From Gammaproteobacteria bacterium (lineage in GTDB: Bacteria; Pseudomonadota; Gammaproteobacteria; JABCZS01): a stretch of 64,000 nucleotides of DNA. Positions 39,723 to 47,780 of the stretch are shown piece after piece. Location: assembly GCA_013289085.1 (NCBI GenBank), contig JABDAR010000003.1:57290-121289 (forward strand), read 5' to 3'. The notes under the pieces are model-generated. The model saw only the letters and a list, made by a program, of their open reading frames with translations, was not told the DNA's origin and made no database searches. The stretch's first letter is position 1, and the number at the start of each line of letters is the position of its first letter. Made by a program: the position numbers and the translations under genes.

Positions 39723-40502
39723 ATGATTCGATATCATCATGCATTAACTGCAAGCGTTATTTTATTGATGAGCTCTAAAACAGCTTTTGCTTACTATGAT
39801 CAGGATTCTTTTGCTGAAATTATACTCATGGGCGGTGCATCTACTGTGGCTGCAGAAGATACAAGTTTAGTCATTTCTGGCAGCGAAGTTGATGTGTTGA
39901 CCCAAACCAACAGAGGCGATTGGGAAGCATTTACCTTACAAGGAGGTTTTGGTTATGCTTATTTCTTGACCGATCAATTAACAACAGGTGCAGTAGAGTG
40001 GTTTCCTTATGTGACGCCGCAAATTAATGTGTATTATTTAAAAAGTGATGAGATTGAAGGTGATGTGCATCAAATCATTCATAATTCATCATTTGATACC
40101 TTGGACTCCACTATGAATCTTGAAAGCACACGCGCCATGTTTGATGTGGGCTTAACTGTTGCAAAAATAGATTGGTTTTCTATTTACGCCATTGGCGGTG
40201 TTGGTATTGCTTGGAATCAACTGGATTTTGATGCGAGGCCCAATCAATTGGGTGATGACTGTGGTGTTGATGGCTATCAATTAGATTCAGAAAACAGTAG
40301 TGGTTTTGCTTATGAATTTGGTGGCGGCATTAGTATCAGCTTTAGAACAGATTTAGCGCTTTCTTTAGAATATTTATACACGGGATTGACCGATGTAGAA
40401 TTAGGCAATAGTTCTAGTGATTCAGAGTTTAATGTAGAAGGTCCCGAATTAGATATTAACAGTCAAAGCATATTACTCGGTTTGCGACTTGCAATTAGAT
40501 AA
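39723..40502 (+). CDS. Small outer-membrane beta-barrel protein
   Basis: The 259-aa product has a signal peptide (RYHHALTASVILLMSSKTAFA before YYDQD) and a beta-barrel-like mature part with alternating strands (FTLQGGFGYAYFLTD, IYAIGGVGIAWNQL, LALSLEYLYTGL) ending LLGLRLAIR. AAGGA precedes the ATG at 39723; a longer frame reaching into yadH is not favoured. It resembles the partial barrel at the left edge in style. It ends seven bases before the secreted propeller gene and is probably co-transcribed with it. Confidence 0.75.
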   Translation: MIRYHHALTASVILLMSSKTAFAYYDQDSFAEIILMGGASTVAAEDTSLVISGSEVDVLTQTNRGDWEAFTLQGGFGYAYFLTDQLTTGAVEWFPYVTPQINVYYLKSDEIEGDVHQIIHNSSFDTLDSTMNLESTRAMFDVGLTVAKIDWFSIYAIGGVGIAWNQLDFDARPNQLGDDCGVDGYQLDSENSSGFAYEFGGGISISFRTDLALSLEYLYTGLTDVELGNSSSDSEFNVEGPELDINSQSILLGLRLAIR

Positions 40503-40509
40503 GAGGCAC

Positions 40510-42147
40510 ATGATGATAAAATCTTTGTTAATAACACTAACCGTCTTATTATTAAGCACGCATGTATTCGCAAATGCGGATAGTGTTTGTGGCAAAGATA
40601 ATGCTACGAAATGTGCTTTATCATTACAGAGCCCTGCGTTTGGTAATTTAACTTGTCCTAATAATACCTCAACCATTACCGAAATAAGAGATTTTACAAT
40701 TACCAATAGTACATCAGGCACAATAAAAATTAACAGCGATATTTTTAACACGCCGCATCCTAGCACGGGGATAAGTGTTGCTATCACAAATGGTTGCAGT
40801 ACGAGCGTTCCTCCTGGTTCATGTCCAATTGAAATAACTATTACGGTTGATTGTAGTAAAGCACCCTCGGAAACTTTTATTGACGCAGAGTTAATTATAG
40901 AGCCGGATATTAATCAAGGTGATTTAACGGGAGAAATTCAATTACCTGTTACAAATCCAACTGTGCCACCTGTGCATGCAAATGTTGCTGTTGCAGCTGG
41001 AAGTGGTACGGCATTATCAACAGATGATGCGGCCACCTTCGGATATTTTGCTTTTATTGATCATAATGGTATTTGGGATTTTATAGAAACAGGTGCTAAC
41101 ACGCATTATCATGCAGCAACTTGTGATGGCGCGGACAATACCTCAACTTGTTTTGTGGGTGGATCTGATTCACATCCAAAACCTTCAATGTGGTCAACAA
41201 TAGATGGTGGGGATACTTGGAATGCGGTTACGCATTTACCAGGGAATTCTACTTCAACCAATATTAAGGGTCTTACTTGTACAAATAATGCCAGTCTTTG
41301 CGCGGCAATAGTGCAAGGCGGCGGCGATGATATATGGAAAACGACAAACAAAGGAAATTCCTGGCACCAGGTATTAGCACACAATAGTGCGAATACACTG
41401 AATTCCATTGATTGCGATGGTGCTTTTTGTGCATCTGGCGGACAACATAATTCATCTCAATTATTTGCTTGGAGTTTTAATGGTCTTGCGAGTAACTTCA
41501 ACACGCATTTAGGTGCAACAGGTGAAACTAAGGCCGTTGCTTGTGAAACACCTATTTGTTTTTATGCCGGCCATAAAACAGTAAGCTTGGTGACCACGCC
41601 GGATTTATATTATATGGATCACCTGATAAGCGTTCCAACAGTTATCCCTTTAACGGGTATTCCTTCTGGTAAAACTTCCATAGATGCTATAGATTGCACA
41701 AACATAACGGGAAGCGTTTATTGTTTAGCCGGTGGGCAAGGCGTGGTGTATACAAATATGAATGCATATACACATCCCACCTCGTGGGTTGTCAATTCAA
41801 CTTCCCTTATTGACACCATAAAAAGTATTTCCTGCGCACCCAAAGGATGTGTTATCGCCGGACAAAATAGTAGTGGCCAAGCAACGCTATTAATAAGCAG
41901 CTCCAGTTCAACTGCGGTGCCTTTGAATCCTGGAATATTTAATAGCGTGTCATGTAAGCCTACTACGATTATAAATCCAGATGATGATGTGTTTTGTATT
42001 GCAGCGGGAACAAGCACAACAGGTGTACCATTAATTTATGTAAACCCAAATATTTTTGCAAACCCTACGGCTTGGACTTCTGCTCCCGCAGCGGTTATTC
42101 CCACAAGCGGACAGCTTAATGCAACGGGAGCCGCGAGTCTTAATTAG
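40510..42147 (+). CDS. Secreted protein with seven cysteine-paired repeats (predicted beta-propeller)
   Basis: The 545-aa product has a signal peptide (KSLLITLTVLLLSTHVFA before NADS), an N-terminal Ig-like/choice-of-anchor-type domain (about 24-150, with its own cysteines), then seven repeats of about 40-52 residues. Each repeat holds a Cys pair followed by a small Gly motif: C205/214, C257/264, C302/307, C345/350, C396/405, C442/447, C482/496 (e.g. IDCDGAFCASGG, ISCAPKGCVIAG). Two Asp-box-like segments occur (STIDGGDTWN, TTNKGNSWHQ). Seven repeats of this size suggest a seven-bladed propeller stapled by disulfides. A GAGG site favours the second ATG at 40513. No enzymatic residues are recognised. 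Confidence 0.7.
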   Translation: MMIKSLLITLTVLLLSTHVFANADSVCGKDNATKCALSLQSPAFGNLTCPNNTSTITEIRDFTITNSTSGTIKINSDIFNTPHPSTGISVAITNGCSTSVPPGSCPIEITITVDCSKAPSETFIDAELIIEPDINQGDLTGEIQLPVTNPTVPPVHANVAVAAGSGTALSTDDAATFGYFAFIDHNGIWDFIETGANTHYHAATCDGADNTSTCFVGGSDSHPKPSMWSTIDGGDTWNAVTHLPGNSTSTNIKGLTCTNNASLCAAIVQGGGDDIWKTTNKGNSWHQVLAHNSANTLNSIDCDGAFCASGGQHNSSQLFAWSFNGLASNFNTHLGATGETKAVACETPICFYAGHKTVSLVTTPDLYYMDHLISVPTVIPLTGIPSGKTSIDAIDCTNITGSVYCLAGGQGVVYTNMNAYTHPTSWVVNSTSLIDTIKSISCAPKGCVIAGQNSSGQATLLISSSSSTAVPLNPGIFNSVSCKPTTIINPDDDVFCIAAGTSTTGVPLIYVNPNIFANPTAWTSAPAAVIPTSGQLNATGAASLN

Positions 42148-42179
42148 TAGTTTTGTTCGGTTGTAACCCAACAGTCCAT

Positions 42180-42216
42180 ATAGCGCTACTTATACCCACA
42201 TTATAAGTAGCGTTAT
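42180..42216. repeat. Long palindrome, copy 1 (also a likely terminator)
   Basis: Arms of 15 bases around a 7-base centre; the core is CGCTACTTATA (42184-42194) with TATAAGTAGCG (42202-42212), one G-T pair near the base. A T-run follows (TATTTTT), so it could end transcription of the propeller gene. The same palindrome occurs at 42233-42273 and 43756-43796. Confidence 0.85.
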
Positions 42217-42232
42217 TTTTCGATTGCTTCAT

Positions 42233-42273
42233 TTATTGCGCTACTTATGGTATCATTATAAGTAGCGCAATAA
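42233..42273. repeat. Long palindrome, copy 2 (operator position)
   Basis: Perfect 16-base arms, TTATTGCGCTACTTAT (42233-42248) and ATAAGTAGCGCAATAA (42258-42273), around a 9-base centre. It ends 14 bases before the ATPase ATG and probably overlaps its promoter or leader, so it is well placed as an operator or a translation-blocking hairpin. No T-run follows. Confidence 0.88.
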
Positions 42274-42287
42274 TGATGGGGGCGGTT

Positions 42288-43754
42288 ATGTCAGATCTGG
42301 TAGGACGATTAGAAGAATCAAAGATATTGGAGACTTTGTATCTATCTGATCAGGCTGAGTTTTTAGCGCTTTATGGTCGACGGCGGATTGGGAAGACTTA
42401 TCTGATTCACTCTTTTTTTAGTCATAAAGAGGGGCATTTCTTTCGAGTCACCGGGCAAAAAAAAGGTACTTTACGTGAGCAGATTCGTGGTTTTATGGCC
42501 GCAATCAGCCAGACTTTTTACCCTGGGATTGAGATTAAAGTAAAAGATAATTGGTTTGATGTATTAGAAATATTACGACAAGCCATATTAAGCCATGTAG
42601 CGCCTGATAAAAAAGTAGTATTATTTTTTGATGAATTTCCATGGATGGTGGGGCGTAAATCACGCTTATTAGAAGCATTAGAATATTATTGGAATCAATA
42701 TTGGTCAAATGATAAGCGTATCAAGCTTATTATTTGTGGTTCATCTGCTGCATGGATCATTCGTAAAATTATTAATCAAAAAGGTGGATTGCATAATCGT
42801 ATTACCCGAAAAATTCAACTTAAACCTTTTAAACTAAAAGAAATAAAAATTTTTCTAGATCATAAAGGCGTTGTGTTAAATCATAAGCAAATTATTGAAA
42901 TATATATGGCCACCGGTGGCGTGCCTTATTATTTAAATCCTATAGAAAAGGGATATTCCGCAGCACAAATTATTGAGCAATTGGCTTTTAGTGAAAATGG
43001 TTTGTTGTTTAAAGAATTTGATAATTTATTTAATTCTTTATTTGAAGAAGCGCAATCGTATATTGATTTATTGCGCATAGTTGCTAAAAATCGTTATGGT
43101 ATAGAGCAGACACAAATTATTAGCCAATCACATTTTTACTCCAACGGTGGCACGGCAGTAAAAAAATTAAACGAATTGGTAGAGACTGGGTTTTTAATGA
43201 AATTTAAACCGCACTTTAATAAAAGAAAAGGAATTTTTTATCGTCTAATCGATGAATATACATTTTTTTATTTAAGCTGGATTGAGCCCGTTAAAGATAC
43301 TTTGCAGCGTGAAGCACTAGAGTCAGGTTATTGGACGCATTTAAGAGAATCCTCTGCATGGCGTGCATGGGCTGGATATACTTTCGAGTCGATTTGTTAT
43401 CAACATTTACCTGAAATTAGAAAAGCCTTAGGTTTAAATCCAACAGCCATTCCAGATGCCTGGCGATATGTGCCCTCTAAAAGAGAAAATGATCAAGGCG
43501 CACAAGTCGATTTATTATTTGATCGCAAAGACGGCGTTATTAATTTATGTGAAATAAAATATACGGAACAGCCTTTTGTATTAGATAGAGCTCAAGCTGC
43601 TCAATTAAAAACCAAGCTAGATGTTTTTGTTAAAAAAACAGGGAGTAAAAAACAAATTTTCCTCACTTTAATTTCCGCGAGTGGAGTAAAGCCTACATTT
43701 TATTCAGAGGAAATGATCACGCAGGTGGTGTCTGTTGATGATTTGTTTTTATAA
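42288..43754 (+). CDS. AAA ATPase with DUF234/nuclease-like C-terminus, flanked by palindromes
   Basis: The 488-aa protein belongs to the archaeal-type ATPase family (ATPase_2 with DUF234). It shows Walker A GRRRIGKT (30-37), Walker B VVLFFDEFPW (about 110-119), a sensor-like IICGSSAAW (about 148), a winged-helix-like middle, and a C-terminal segment VDLLFDRKDGVINLCEIKY whose D408, E423 and K425 fit a PD-(D/E)xK nuclease core. GGGGGCGG precedes the ATG at 42288; earlier in-frame ATGs lie in the palindrome. Three copies of one palindrome bracket it. Cellular role unknown; the family is patchily distributed and probably mobile. Confidence 0.85.
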   Translation: MSDLVGRLEESKILETLYLSDQAEFLALYGRRRIGKTYLIHSFFSHKEGHFFRVTGQKKGTLREQIRGFMAAISQTFYPGIEIKVKDNWFDVLEILRQAILSHVAPDKKVVLFFDEFPWMVGRKSRLLEALEYYWNQYWSNDKRIKLIICGSSAAWIIRKIINQKGGLHNRITRKIQLKPFKLKEIKIFLDHKGVVLNHKQIIEIYMATGGVPYYLNPIEKGYSAAQIIEQLAFSENGLLFKEFDNLFNSLFEEAQSYIDLLRIVAKNRYGIEQTQIISQSHFYSNGGTAVKKLNELVETGFLMKFKPHFNKRKGIFYRLIDEYTFFYLSWIEPVKDTLQREALESGYWTHLRESSAWRAWAGYTFESICYQHLPEIRKALGLNPTAIPDAWRYVPSKRENDQGAQVDLLFDRKDGVINLCEIKYTEQPFVLDRAQAAQLKTKLDVFVKKTGSKKQIFLTLISASGVKPTFYSEEMITQVVSVDDLFL

Positions 43755-43755
43755 G

Positions 43756-43796
43756 AGATAGCGCTACTTATAAGGACATTATAAGTAGCGCTATCT
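43756..43796. repeat. Long palindrome, copy 3 (terminator of the ATPase gene)
   Basis: Perfect 17-base arms, AGATAGCGCTACTTATA (43756-43772) and TATAAGTAGCGCTATCT (43780-43796), around a 7-base centre, followed by TTTTT. It starts one base after the ATPase stop codon and acts in form as a rho-independent terminator, while sharing its core with the two upstream copies. Confidence 0.9.
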
Positions 43797-43809
43797 TTTT
43801 CTGAAATGA

Positions 43810-44463
43810 TTATTTAAAAATATGTTGCAACCACTCACCGATATCTTTAATTTCCTGCGCGCAGACTTGGTGAGTCATAGGATAAGTATGCCAATTGATG
43901 TTAAACCCTTGGGAAGTGAGTAATTCTTCGGTCATATGTCCTGCTTCTATGGGAACTATAGGATCTTGGGTGCCATGGGCTAAAAAAATCGGTAAATCAC
44001 GTGATATTTTAATGGCTTCCTTTAGGGATGGAATGGGTGGTAAAAAAGTAGATAAGCCGGCAACACCGGCGAGTAATTCTGGAAAACAGAGTGCCGTATA
44101 TAAAGCTAATGCACCACCTTGAGAAAAACCGATAAGTGCAATATTTTTATAGGCTATGCCTTGTTGATGTTGTGCTTCGATTAAAGCACTTATTTCTTGA
44201 TAAGCGTGTAGAATTCCAGCAATATCATGTTTTGCTGCAGGTGAAATTTCATGAATATCAAACCAAGCAGGCATTAACATGCCACGATTGAGGGTGACAG
44301 GCCGAGTCGGTGCATGTGGAAAAATAAAACGAATAGGCAGATCATTTAATTTCAATTCTGGAACAATGGGTATAAAATCATAACCATCGGCGCCAAGGCC
44401 ATGTAGCCAAATCACAGCATATTGGGGAGCGGTTTTAGGATTAATGCTTTCAAATGGTAACAT
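43810..44463 (-). CDS. Carboxylesterase/phospholipase-type alpha/beta hydrolase
   Basis: This 217-aa hydrolase matches the carboxylesterase 2/acyl-protein thioesterase-like family. It has the oxyanion region VIWLHGLGADGYDF, the nucleophile Ser in IALIGFSQGGALAL (about S115), an Asp in FLAHGTQDPIVP and His in YPMTHQVCAQE. No signal peptide. It is convergent with the ATPase gene across palindrome copy 3 and divergent from the L,D-transpeptidase gene. The natural substrate is unknown. Confidence 0.88.
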   Translation of the reverse strand: MLPFESINPKTAPQYAVIWLHGLGADGYDFIPIVPELKLNDLPIRFIFPHAPTRPVTLNRGMLMPAWFDIHEISPAAKHDIAGILHAYQEISALIEAQHQQGIAYKNIALIGFSQGGALALYTALCFPELLAGVAGLSTFLPPIPSLKEAIKISRDLPIFLAHGTQDPIVPIEAGHMTEELLTSQGFNINWHTYPMTHQVCAQEIKDIGEWLQHIFK

Positions 44464-44505
44464 GGTGGCTATAATATACCCATTCTAATTCAACATGCAA
44501 ATATC

Positions 44506-45003
44506 ATGAAAAAACTGCTGTATTTATTTTTAGGTCTCTTTTTACTCGCGGGTTGCGCAACCACGTATCATCCTGCGCAGCCTTCTCCCGATGAAATTGT
44601 TATCGTTAAATCCGATAGAAAAATGTTTTTATTGCATGATAATAAAATCATTAAAACTTATGATGTGAACTTAGGACAAAATCCTTATGGCCATAAACAA
44701 AAACGCGGTGATATGCGCACGCCTGAAGGTGAATATTATATTGATGGGCGCAATCCCTATAGTGAATTTTATTTATCGCTACATATTAGTTATCCTGACA
44801 GAGAAGACAGAGAAAATGCTAAAGAGCGTGACCATGATCCAGGTGATCATATTGTGATTCATGGTATGCGCGGCAGAGGCACGCGAGGAGATTTTAGGCA
44901 AGCAGGTGATTGGACAGAAGGTTGTATTGCGGTAACGAATGCAGATATGCATGAAATATATCATTGGGTGGATGTTGGCACACCTATCACTATTTATCCA
45001 TAA
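44506..45003 (+). CDS. L,D-transpeptidase (YkuD domain) lipoprotein
   Basis: The 165-aa product has a lipoprotein signal (LFLLAGC, Cys17) and a YkuD domain with DEIVIVKSDRKMFLLHDNK, GDMRTPEGEYYIDGRN, the active-site His in HIVIHGMRG and the catalytic Cys in DWTEGCIAVTN (about C145). Such enzymes cross-link peptidoglycan or attach proteins to it; small forms like this are common and their exact reaction is not known. It precedes the Smr gene by six bases. Confidence 0.88.
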   Translation: MKKLLYLFLGLFLLAGCATTYHPAQPSPDEIVIVKSDRKMFLLHDNKIIKTYDVNLGQNPYGHKQKRGDMRTPEGEYYIDGRNPYSEFYLSLHISYPDREDRENAKERDHDPGDHIVIHGMRGRGTRGDFRQAGDWTEGCIAVTNADMHEIYHWVDVGTPITIYP

Positions 45004-45009
45004 AAAACC

Positions 45010-45510
45010 ATGAATGATGATAAAAAAATTTGGTTGGAAGCGACGCAAGATGTAGTGCCGATTAAATCTGATCGTAAAGTAAACATAAAGCCGCCTAAAA
45101 AAGTTTTAAAAAAAATCAACACGCCAATAGACACGATATCACCCACAATTCATTTATATGATAATGATATCGACCAGCCAGAATATATTTTTTTCGCACG
45201 CAGTGGTTTGCAACATCGGGTGCAACATCAGTTACGCACTGGAAAAATAAAACCAGAAGCCACACTCGATTTACATGGTTTTACCGTAGATGAAGCACGC
45301 ATAGCCGTCAGTGAATTTTTAACTAAAACACATGTCCATAGCTTGCGTGCGATAAAAATTATTCACGGCAAAGGTCAAACCCGCGGGCCCGTGTTGCGCA
45401 ACAAAGTTTATCAATGGTTGCCACAATGTACTTTTGTATTGGCGTTTTGTTCGGCTATTACAAGTGATGGCGGCACTGGCGCTGTTTATATACTTTTAAG
45501 TTGCAAATAA
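45010..45510 (+). CDS. Smr domain protein
   Basis: The 166-aa protein has a charged, poorly ordered N-terminus and a C-terminal Smr domain with the motifs LDLHGFTVDEARIAV (LDLHG motif, about 89-103), IKIIHGKGQTRGPVLRN (HGKG motif) and a final SDGGTGAVYILL. Smr domains bind branched DNA or RNA and some cut it; the single-domain gammaproteobacterial forms (SmrA/SmrB-like) include ribosome-associated nucleases. Which applies here is uncertain. Confidence 0.85.
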   Translation: MNDDKKIWLEATQDVVPIKSDRKVNIKPPKKVLKKINTPIDTISPTIHLYDNDIDQPEYIFFARSGLQHRVQHQLRTGKIKPEATLDLHGFTVDEARIAVSEFLTKTHVHSLRAIKIIHGKGQTRGPVLRNKVYQWLPQCTFVLAFCSAITSDGGTGAVYILLSCK

Positions 45511-45512
45511 TT

Positions 45513-45540
45513 CCCGTCATTGCGAGTGTAGCGGGTAATG
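45513..45540. repeat. REP-like palindromic element, degenerate
   Basis: CCCGTCATTGCGAGTG followed by a CGGG (45532-45535) resembles the CGTCATTGCGAG family of dispersed bacterial intergenic repeats. Only one copy is present here, so family membership rests on recognition of the core. Confidence 0.35.
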
Positions 45541-45545
45541 TCATT

Positions 45546-45574
45546 TTGATCGAGACACATTTTCCATCTATAAT
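45546..45574 (+). promoter_or_regulatory. Promoter of the outer-membrane protein array
   Basis: TTGATC (45546-45551) and TATAAT (45569-45574) are spaced by exactly 17 bases, 44 bases upstream of the first array gene. Confidence 0.7.
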
Positions 45575-45617
45575 AAGAAACAAATAATTTTTCTCAAATC
45601 ATTTTATAAGGAAATTT

Positions 45618-46658
45618 ATGATGAAACGTATGTCCAACCAGTTTTTTCTGTATTCTTTAACCTCTTTAGCAGTCACTGCATCAAGCCTTGCTTATGCGCA
45701 AGAAGATGCACAAGCGCCTTCTTTAGAAGGTGGTATCACCGCTTCTATCGGTACTTTTTATGCTGCACCAACCGGCGGCAATCAAGATTATGCTCAGGTT
45801 CTGGTAAATACAGATGATTTTGATACTTTTAGAAACACTCAAATCGCTGAAGTAACTCCTGATTATGATTTTGGTTTTGCAGCGTCTTTAGGTTATGTGT
45901 TTGAGGACACCGCTAACAGTGTTGAGCTCTCTTATAGAGGCTTTGATTCGGATGATAACAATGATAGTGTGGAATTTATTGATGAAGTCTATGCGCCTGT
46001 TTTTAATGATTTTTATGATATAGCCACGAGTTCTCTTAGTTATCAATTTAATGCAGTTGATTTAATGTTCAATCAATTTCTAGATATCGGGACCCATGTG
46101 CAAGTACGCTTTGCTGCAGGCGCGAGTTATGTCAATTTAGAAAAAAATCAGACTAATACTTACTTTTTTGATGTGATTAGTGAGGGCGGGGATGATTATG
46201 ATCAAGTAAAAAATCACAGTGAATTCGATGGCTTTGGTCCTAGAGCGGGCATTGATGGCCGTTACGACTTTGGCGAAAACTTAGAAGGTTTTGGTATCGT
46301 CGCCGGCGGGTCTCTAGCATATTATGTCGGCGATATGGATGTGACCAGTGCAATCACTTGTTTTGACATGGATGATACTTCCTGTAGCGATACTGGTACT
46401 TTTATTGCGACTAATACCGATGATGTTGATAATCATGGGGTAACTAATTTAAGAGCCAATGTGGGTATTGATTATGTTTACTTTTTTGAAAATGAAGAAT
46501 CAACCCTCGGTATTGAGCTAGGTTATTTAATTGATTACTATGCTGATGCCATTAGCGATATAACCTACCAGGATGGCTTTGAAGATAAGATTTTCAATAC
46601 AGAGCTTAATTCATTTAGCTACAGCGGTCCTTACGTCAATCTCAAAGGTGTGTTTTAA
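45618..46658 (+). CDS. Outer-membrane protein, tandem paralogue 1 (Lpg1974-like)
   Basis: The 346-aa product has a signal peptide ending SLAYA before QEDAQAPS, then a beta-barrel with FGFAASLGYVFEDTANSVEL, a strongly conserved FNAVDLMFNQFLDIGTHVQV and the C-terminal FSYSGPYVNLKGVF ending in an aromatic residue recognised by the Bam machinery. It resembles the Legionella Lpg1974 pore-forming family (by memory). AAGGAAATTT precedes ATG. Two near-copies follow; this copy differs from them in loops at about 175-195 and 240-270. Confidence 0.8.
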   Translation: MMKRMSNQFFLYSLTSLAVTASSLAYAQEDAQAPSLEGGITASIGTFYAAPTGGNQDYAQVLVNTDDFDTFRNTQIAEVTPDYDFGFAASLGYVFEDTANSVELSYRGFDSDDNNDSVEFIDEVYAPVFNDFYDIATSSLSYQFNAVDLMFNQFLDIGTHVQVRFAAGASYVNLEKNQTNTYFFDVISEGGDDYDQVKNHSEFDGFGPRAGIDGRYDFGENLEGFGIVAGGSLAYYVGDMDVTSAITCFDMDDTSCSDTGTFIATNTDDVDNHGVTNLRANVGIDYVYFFENEESTLGIELGYLIDYYADAISDITYQDGFEDKIFNTELNSFSYSGPYVNLKGVF

Positions 46659-46672
46659 TTAAAAGGAAATTT

Positions 46673-47707
46673 ATGATGAAACAGATGTCCAACCAGTTTT
46701 TTCTGTATTCTTTAACCTCTTTAGCAGTCACTGCATCAAGCCTTGCTTATGCACAAGAAGATGCCCAAGCGCCTTCTTTAGAAGGTGGTATCACCGCTTC
46801 TATCGGTACTTTTTATGCTGCACCAACTGGAGGTAATCAAGATTATGCTCAGGTTCTGGTAAATACAGATGATTTTGATACTTTTGCAAACACTCAAATC
46901 GCTGAAGTAACTCCTGATTATGATTTTGGCTTTGCAGCGTCCTTAGGTTATGTGTTTGAGGACACGGCTAACAGTGTTGAGCTCTCTTATAGAGGCTTTG
47001 ATTCAGATGATAACAATGATAGTGTGGAATTTGTTAATGAAGTTTATGTGCCTGTTTTTGATCATTTTTATGATATAGCCACGAGTTCTCTTAGTTATCA
47101 ATTTAATGCGGTTGATTTAATGTTCAATCAATTTCTAGATATCGGGACCCATGTGCAAGTACGCTTTGCTGCAGGCGCAAGCTACTTAAATATAGAAAAA
47201 AATCAGAATAACACTTACTCAGAACAAGACTTTAATAGTCCGCCCGGGGACCTTTATTCTCAAGATGCAAATTATCAAAGTGAGTTCGATGGTTTTGGTC
47301 CTCGTGTTGGCATTGATGGTCGCTACGATTTTGGCGAAGATATAGCAGGCTTTGGTATTGTTGCCGGCGGATCCCTGGCTTATTATGTGGGTGATCTTGA
47401 TGTTACCGGTACTACAATTACGGGTATAGACCCCGATGAAAGCTCTCAGTTTACAAATACCGTAACTGATGATGTCGATAACCATGGTGTAACTAATTTA
47501 AGAGCCAATGTGGGTATTGATTATGTTTACTTTTTTGAAAATGAAGAATCGACCCTCGGTATTGAGCTAGGTTATTTAATTGATTACTATGCTGATGCTA
47601 TTAGCGATATAACCTTCCATGATGGCAATGATGGCGACGTTTTCAATACAGAACTTAGTTCATTTAGCTACAGCGGTCCTTATGTTAATCTCAAAGGTGT
47701 GTTTTAA
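46673..47707 (+). CDS. Outer-membrane protein, tandem paralogue 2 (Lpg1974-like)
   Basis: This 344-aa protein is a close copy of paralogue 1, starting 14 bases after it with the same ribosome site. The first 100 residues differ by very few positions (for example FANTQIAE instead of FRNTQIAE); divergence is concentrated in two segments (NTYSEQDFNSPPGDLYSQDA at about 180-199 and the TITGIDPDESSQFTNTVTDD stretch at about 240-260). The end FSYSGPYVNLKGVF is unchanged. A terminator follows it. It is probably co-transcribed with paralogue 1. Confidence 0.8.
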   Translation: MMKQMSNQFFLYSLTSLAVTASSLAYAQEDAQAPSLEGGITASIGTFYAAPTGGNQDYAQVLVNTDDFDTFANTQIAEVTPDYDFGFAASLGYVFEDTANSVELSYRGFDSDDNNDSVEFVNEVYVPVFDHFYDIATSSLSYQFNAVDLMFNQFLDIGTHVQVRFAAGASYLNIEKNQNNTYSEQDFNSPPGDLYSQDANYQSEFDGFGPRVGIDGRYDFGEDIAGFGIVAGGSLAYYVGDLDVTGTTITGIDPDESSQFTNTVTDDVDNHGVTNLRANVGIDYVYFFENEESTLGIELGYLIDYYADAISDITFHDGNDGDVFNTELSSFSYSGPYVNLKGVF

Positions 47708-47732
47708 TTAAGTAGTTGCTTTGTTTGTTTCC

Positions 47733-47768
47733 AAGGGTATATTTGTAAACGCAGATATACCCTTTTTT
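47733..47768 (+). terminator. Rho-independent terminator between paralogues 2 and 3
   Basis: AAGGGTATAT (47733-47742) pairs with ATATACCCTT (47755-47764) around a 12-base loop, followed by a T-run. It separates paralogue 3 from the first two genes; no clear promoter for paralogue 3 is seen, so read-through may supply it. Confidence 0.75.
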
Positions 47769-47780
47769 ATAAGGAAATTC

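Noticed and set aside
42180..43796. Insertion sequence around the ATPase gene
   Set aside because: No transposase motif, no clear target-site duplication outside the outer palindromes, and the palindromes are each complete hairpins, unlike split terminal inverted repeats.
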